Shown here one piece after another: positions 62,900 through 64,000 of a stretch of 64,000 bases of DNA (position 1 is its first letter; the number at the start of each line of letters is the position of its first letter). Source of the DNA: Aplectana chamaeleonis (lineage: Eukaryota > Nematoda > Chromadorea > Rhabditida > Cosmocercidae); contig JAPDOI010000212.1 in the NCBI GenBank assembly GCA_029168955.1, forward strand, positions 558,001 to 622,000, in the 5' to 3' direction. The notes under the pieces were generated by a model. That model did not search any database, was not told the DNA's origin, and saw nothing but the letters and a program-made list of their open reading frames with translations. A program made the translations under genes and the position numbers.

Positions 62900-64000
62900 C
62901 GATTTCAGTCTATGAAATAACGTTTCTCTCACCAAAAGGAATCAATTTTTATTTCACAACTTTTTTTTTACCCTAGAAGACAGCCCTATGGCAAAGGTTG
63001 TTTTCGGAATCCTCATAAAATTCTGCATCGAATAGCAGTTTCAGTTTCTAGAAATACATTCCCCTTCTTCCAGCCCATTTTGGTTGATGAAGTTCATTTT
63101 TTTCGCCTGAAATTATCGGTTTTTCGTCTATTATTTTTTTACGCTTAGAGATAGACCTTTGGTTAAGGTCGTTTTCGGAATCCCCATATAATTCTGCGTC
63201 GAGAAGTGTTTCCAGTTTGAACAAAAAAACATTTTCTTGATCCTTCGGCCTTATTCACTTTACGAAACTCCGGTTTTTCGCCTATAACTCTTTAAACCGT
63301 CGAAGACAGGGTTTTGGAAAAGATTGTTTTTGAAATCTACGTAAATTCTGCGTCGAATGATATATCGGTTTCCTAACTTTGCATGCCCCATGAGCCAGCC
63401 AGGTCGGTGGAGCCGAGCCCCGTTGTTGGCTCCAGTAGAACTCTGCGTCTCTCATTTACACCATAGAGGCGAGAGCACCTTATGGAGATAACTACTCGGC
63501 TCCACCGACCTGGCTGGCTTATGGAGCAAGCAGTGTTAGGAACCCGATATATCATTTGACGCAGAATTTTACGTAGATTTCAAAAACAACTTTTACAAAT
63601 ATATCTTTACCGGTTAAAGAGTTATCCTTAACGGTTAAAGAGTTTTAGGCGAAAAACCGGTGCATCGTAAAACGAATTACGCTGAAGGATCGAGAAAATA
63701 TCTTTCCAACCTGAAAACACTAGTCGACGCAAAATTCTATGAGGATTCCGGAACCTATATCAAAGGACTAAATTCAAGCACAAAAAAGTTATGGACGAAA
63801 AACCGATAATTTCAGGCGAAAAAACTTTATAAACTGAAATCGGCTAGAAGATGGGGAACGTATTTTCTGAAGCTGAAAACGCCATCCGATGCAGAATTAT
63901 ATGGGGAGTCTGAAACCTTCACCAAAGGACTATCTCTAAGCACAAAAAAGTTATTGACGAAAAACCGGCAGTGGCAACCACCCAAATTTGAAACTGACTT
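62900..64000. repeat. Palindrome with tandem-repeat arms, running off the window
   Basis: The centre is near 63455. CCATGAGCCAGCCAGGTCGG at 63389 is mirrored at 63498-63522. The left arm contains three to four units of about 150-170 bp (TTTTCGGAATCC, ATTCTGCGTCGA, CGGTTTTTCGCC). The right arm carries their reverse complements to the last base. Confidence 0.8.

Overview
This window is nematode nuclear DNA, probably from a clade V parasite such as a hookworm (inference). The evidence is an eight-exon L-lactate dehydrogenase gene of nematode type, a cysteine-stabilised antibacterial-factor (ABF) peptide gene, the C-terminal exons of a probable pepsin-inhibitor-3 (aspin-like) gene, TTTCAG acceptors just upstream of start codons as expected for spliced-leader trans-splicing, mariner and RTE elements, and a very dense load of short inverted-repeat transposons. 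Nothing prokaryotic is present: no operons, rRNA or CRISPR.

Layout. 1-20 kb is almost entirely transposon debris: a mariner split by a nested TTA-target MITE, three copies of a family with ACAAGGGA termini (the third is near 61.4 kb), several snap-back palindromes, and two weak exons near 9.3-9.7 kb. 20.5-28.4 kb is the lactate dehydrogenase gene, whose two largest introns (3.6 and 2.6 kb) are packed with MITEs. 28.5-42 kb is again repeats, including a second mariner (36.4-37.6 kb) with a substituted catalytic aspartate, and foldback elements at 38.0-39.4 and 39.9-40.6 kb. 42.8-48.75 kb is a giant imperfect inverted repeat (arms about 2.5 and 3.3 kb) with one ABF gene copy per arm. The left copy looks intact. 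The right copy has lost its splice donor and carries a 365-bp CA/TA microsatellite and a MITE in its intron. 48.7-53.3 kb is an array of MITEs. 53.3-56.1 kb is a decayed RTE-type retrotransposon on the minus strand. 58.6-60.2 kb holds two exons of a core-1 beta-1,3-galactosyltransferase (T-synthase-like) gene on the plus strand, facing the two last exons of an aspin-like gene on the minus strand. 60.4-64 kb is repeats and ends in a palindrome that runs off the window.

The most informative system is a superfamily of non-autonomous elements with termini of the form AGGCA(G/T)(T/C)GT, flanked by TTAA. At least twenty copies occur here, with several unrelated interiors, often butted end to end with a single TTAA between neighbours. 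Two natural empty sites inside the window (a sister transposon and the opposite palindrome arm) show directly that the target duplication is a TTAA-like tetranucleotide. A second notable system is a foldback family with a shared core and copy-specific tandem-repeat arms.

All gene calls come from reading translations and splice signals by eye. No searches were run.
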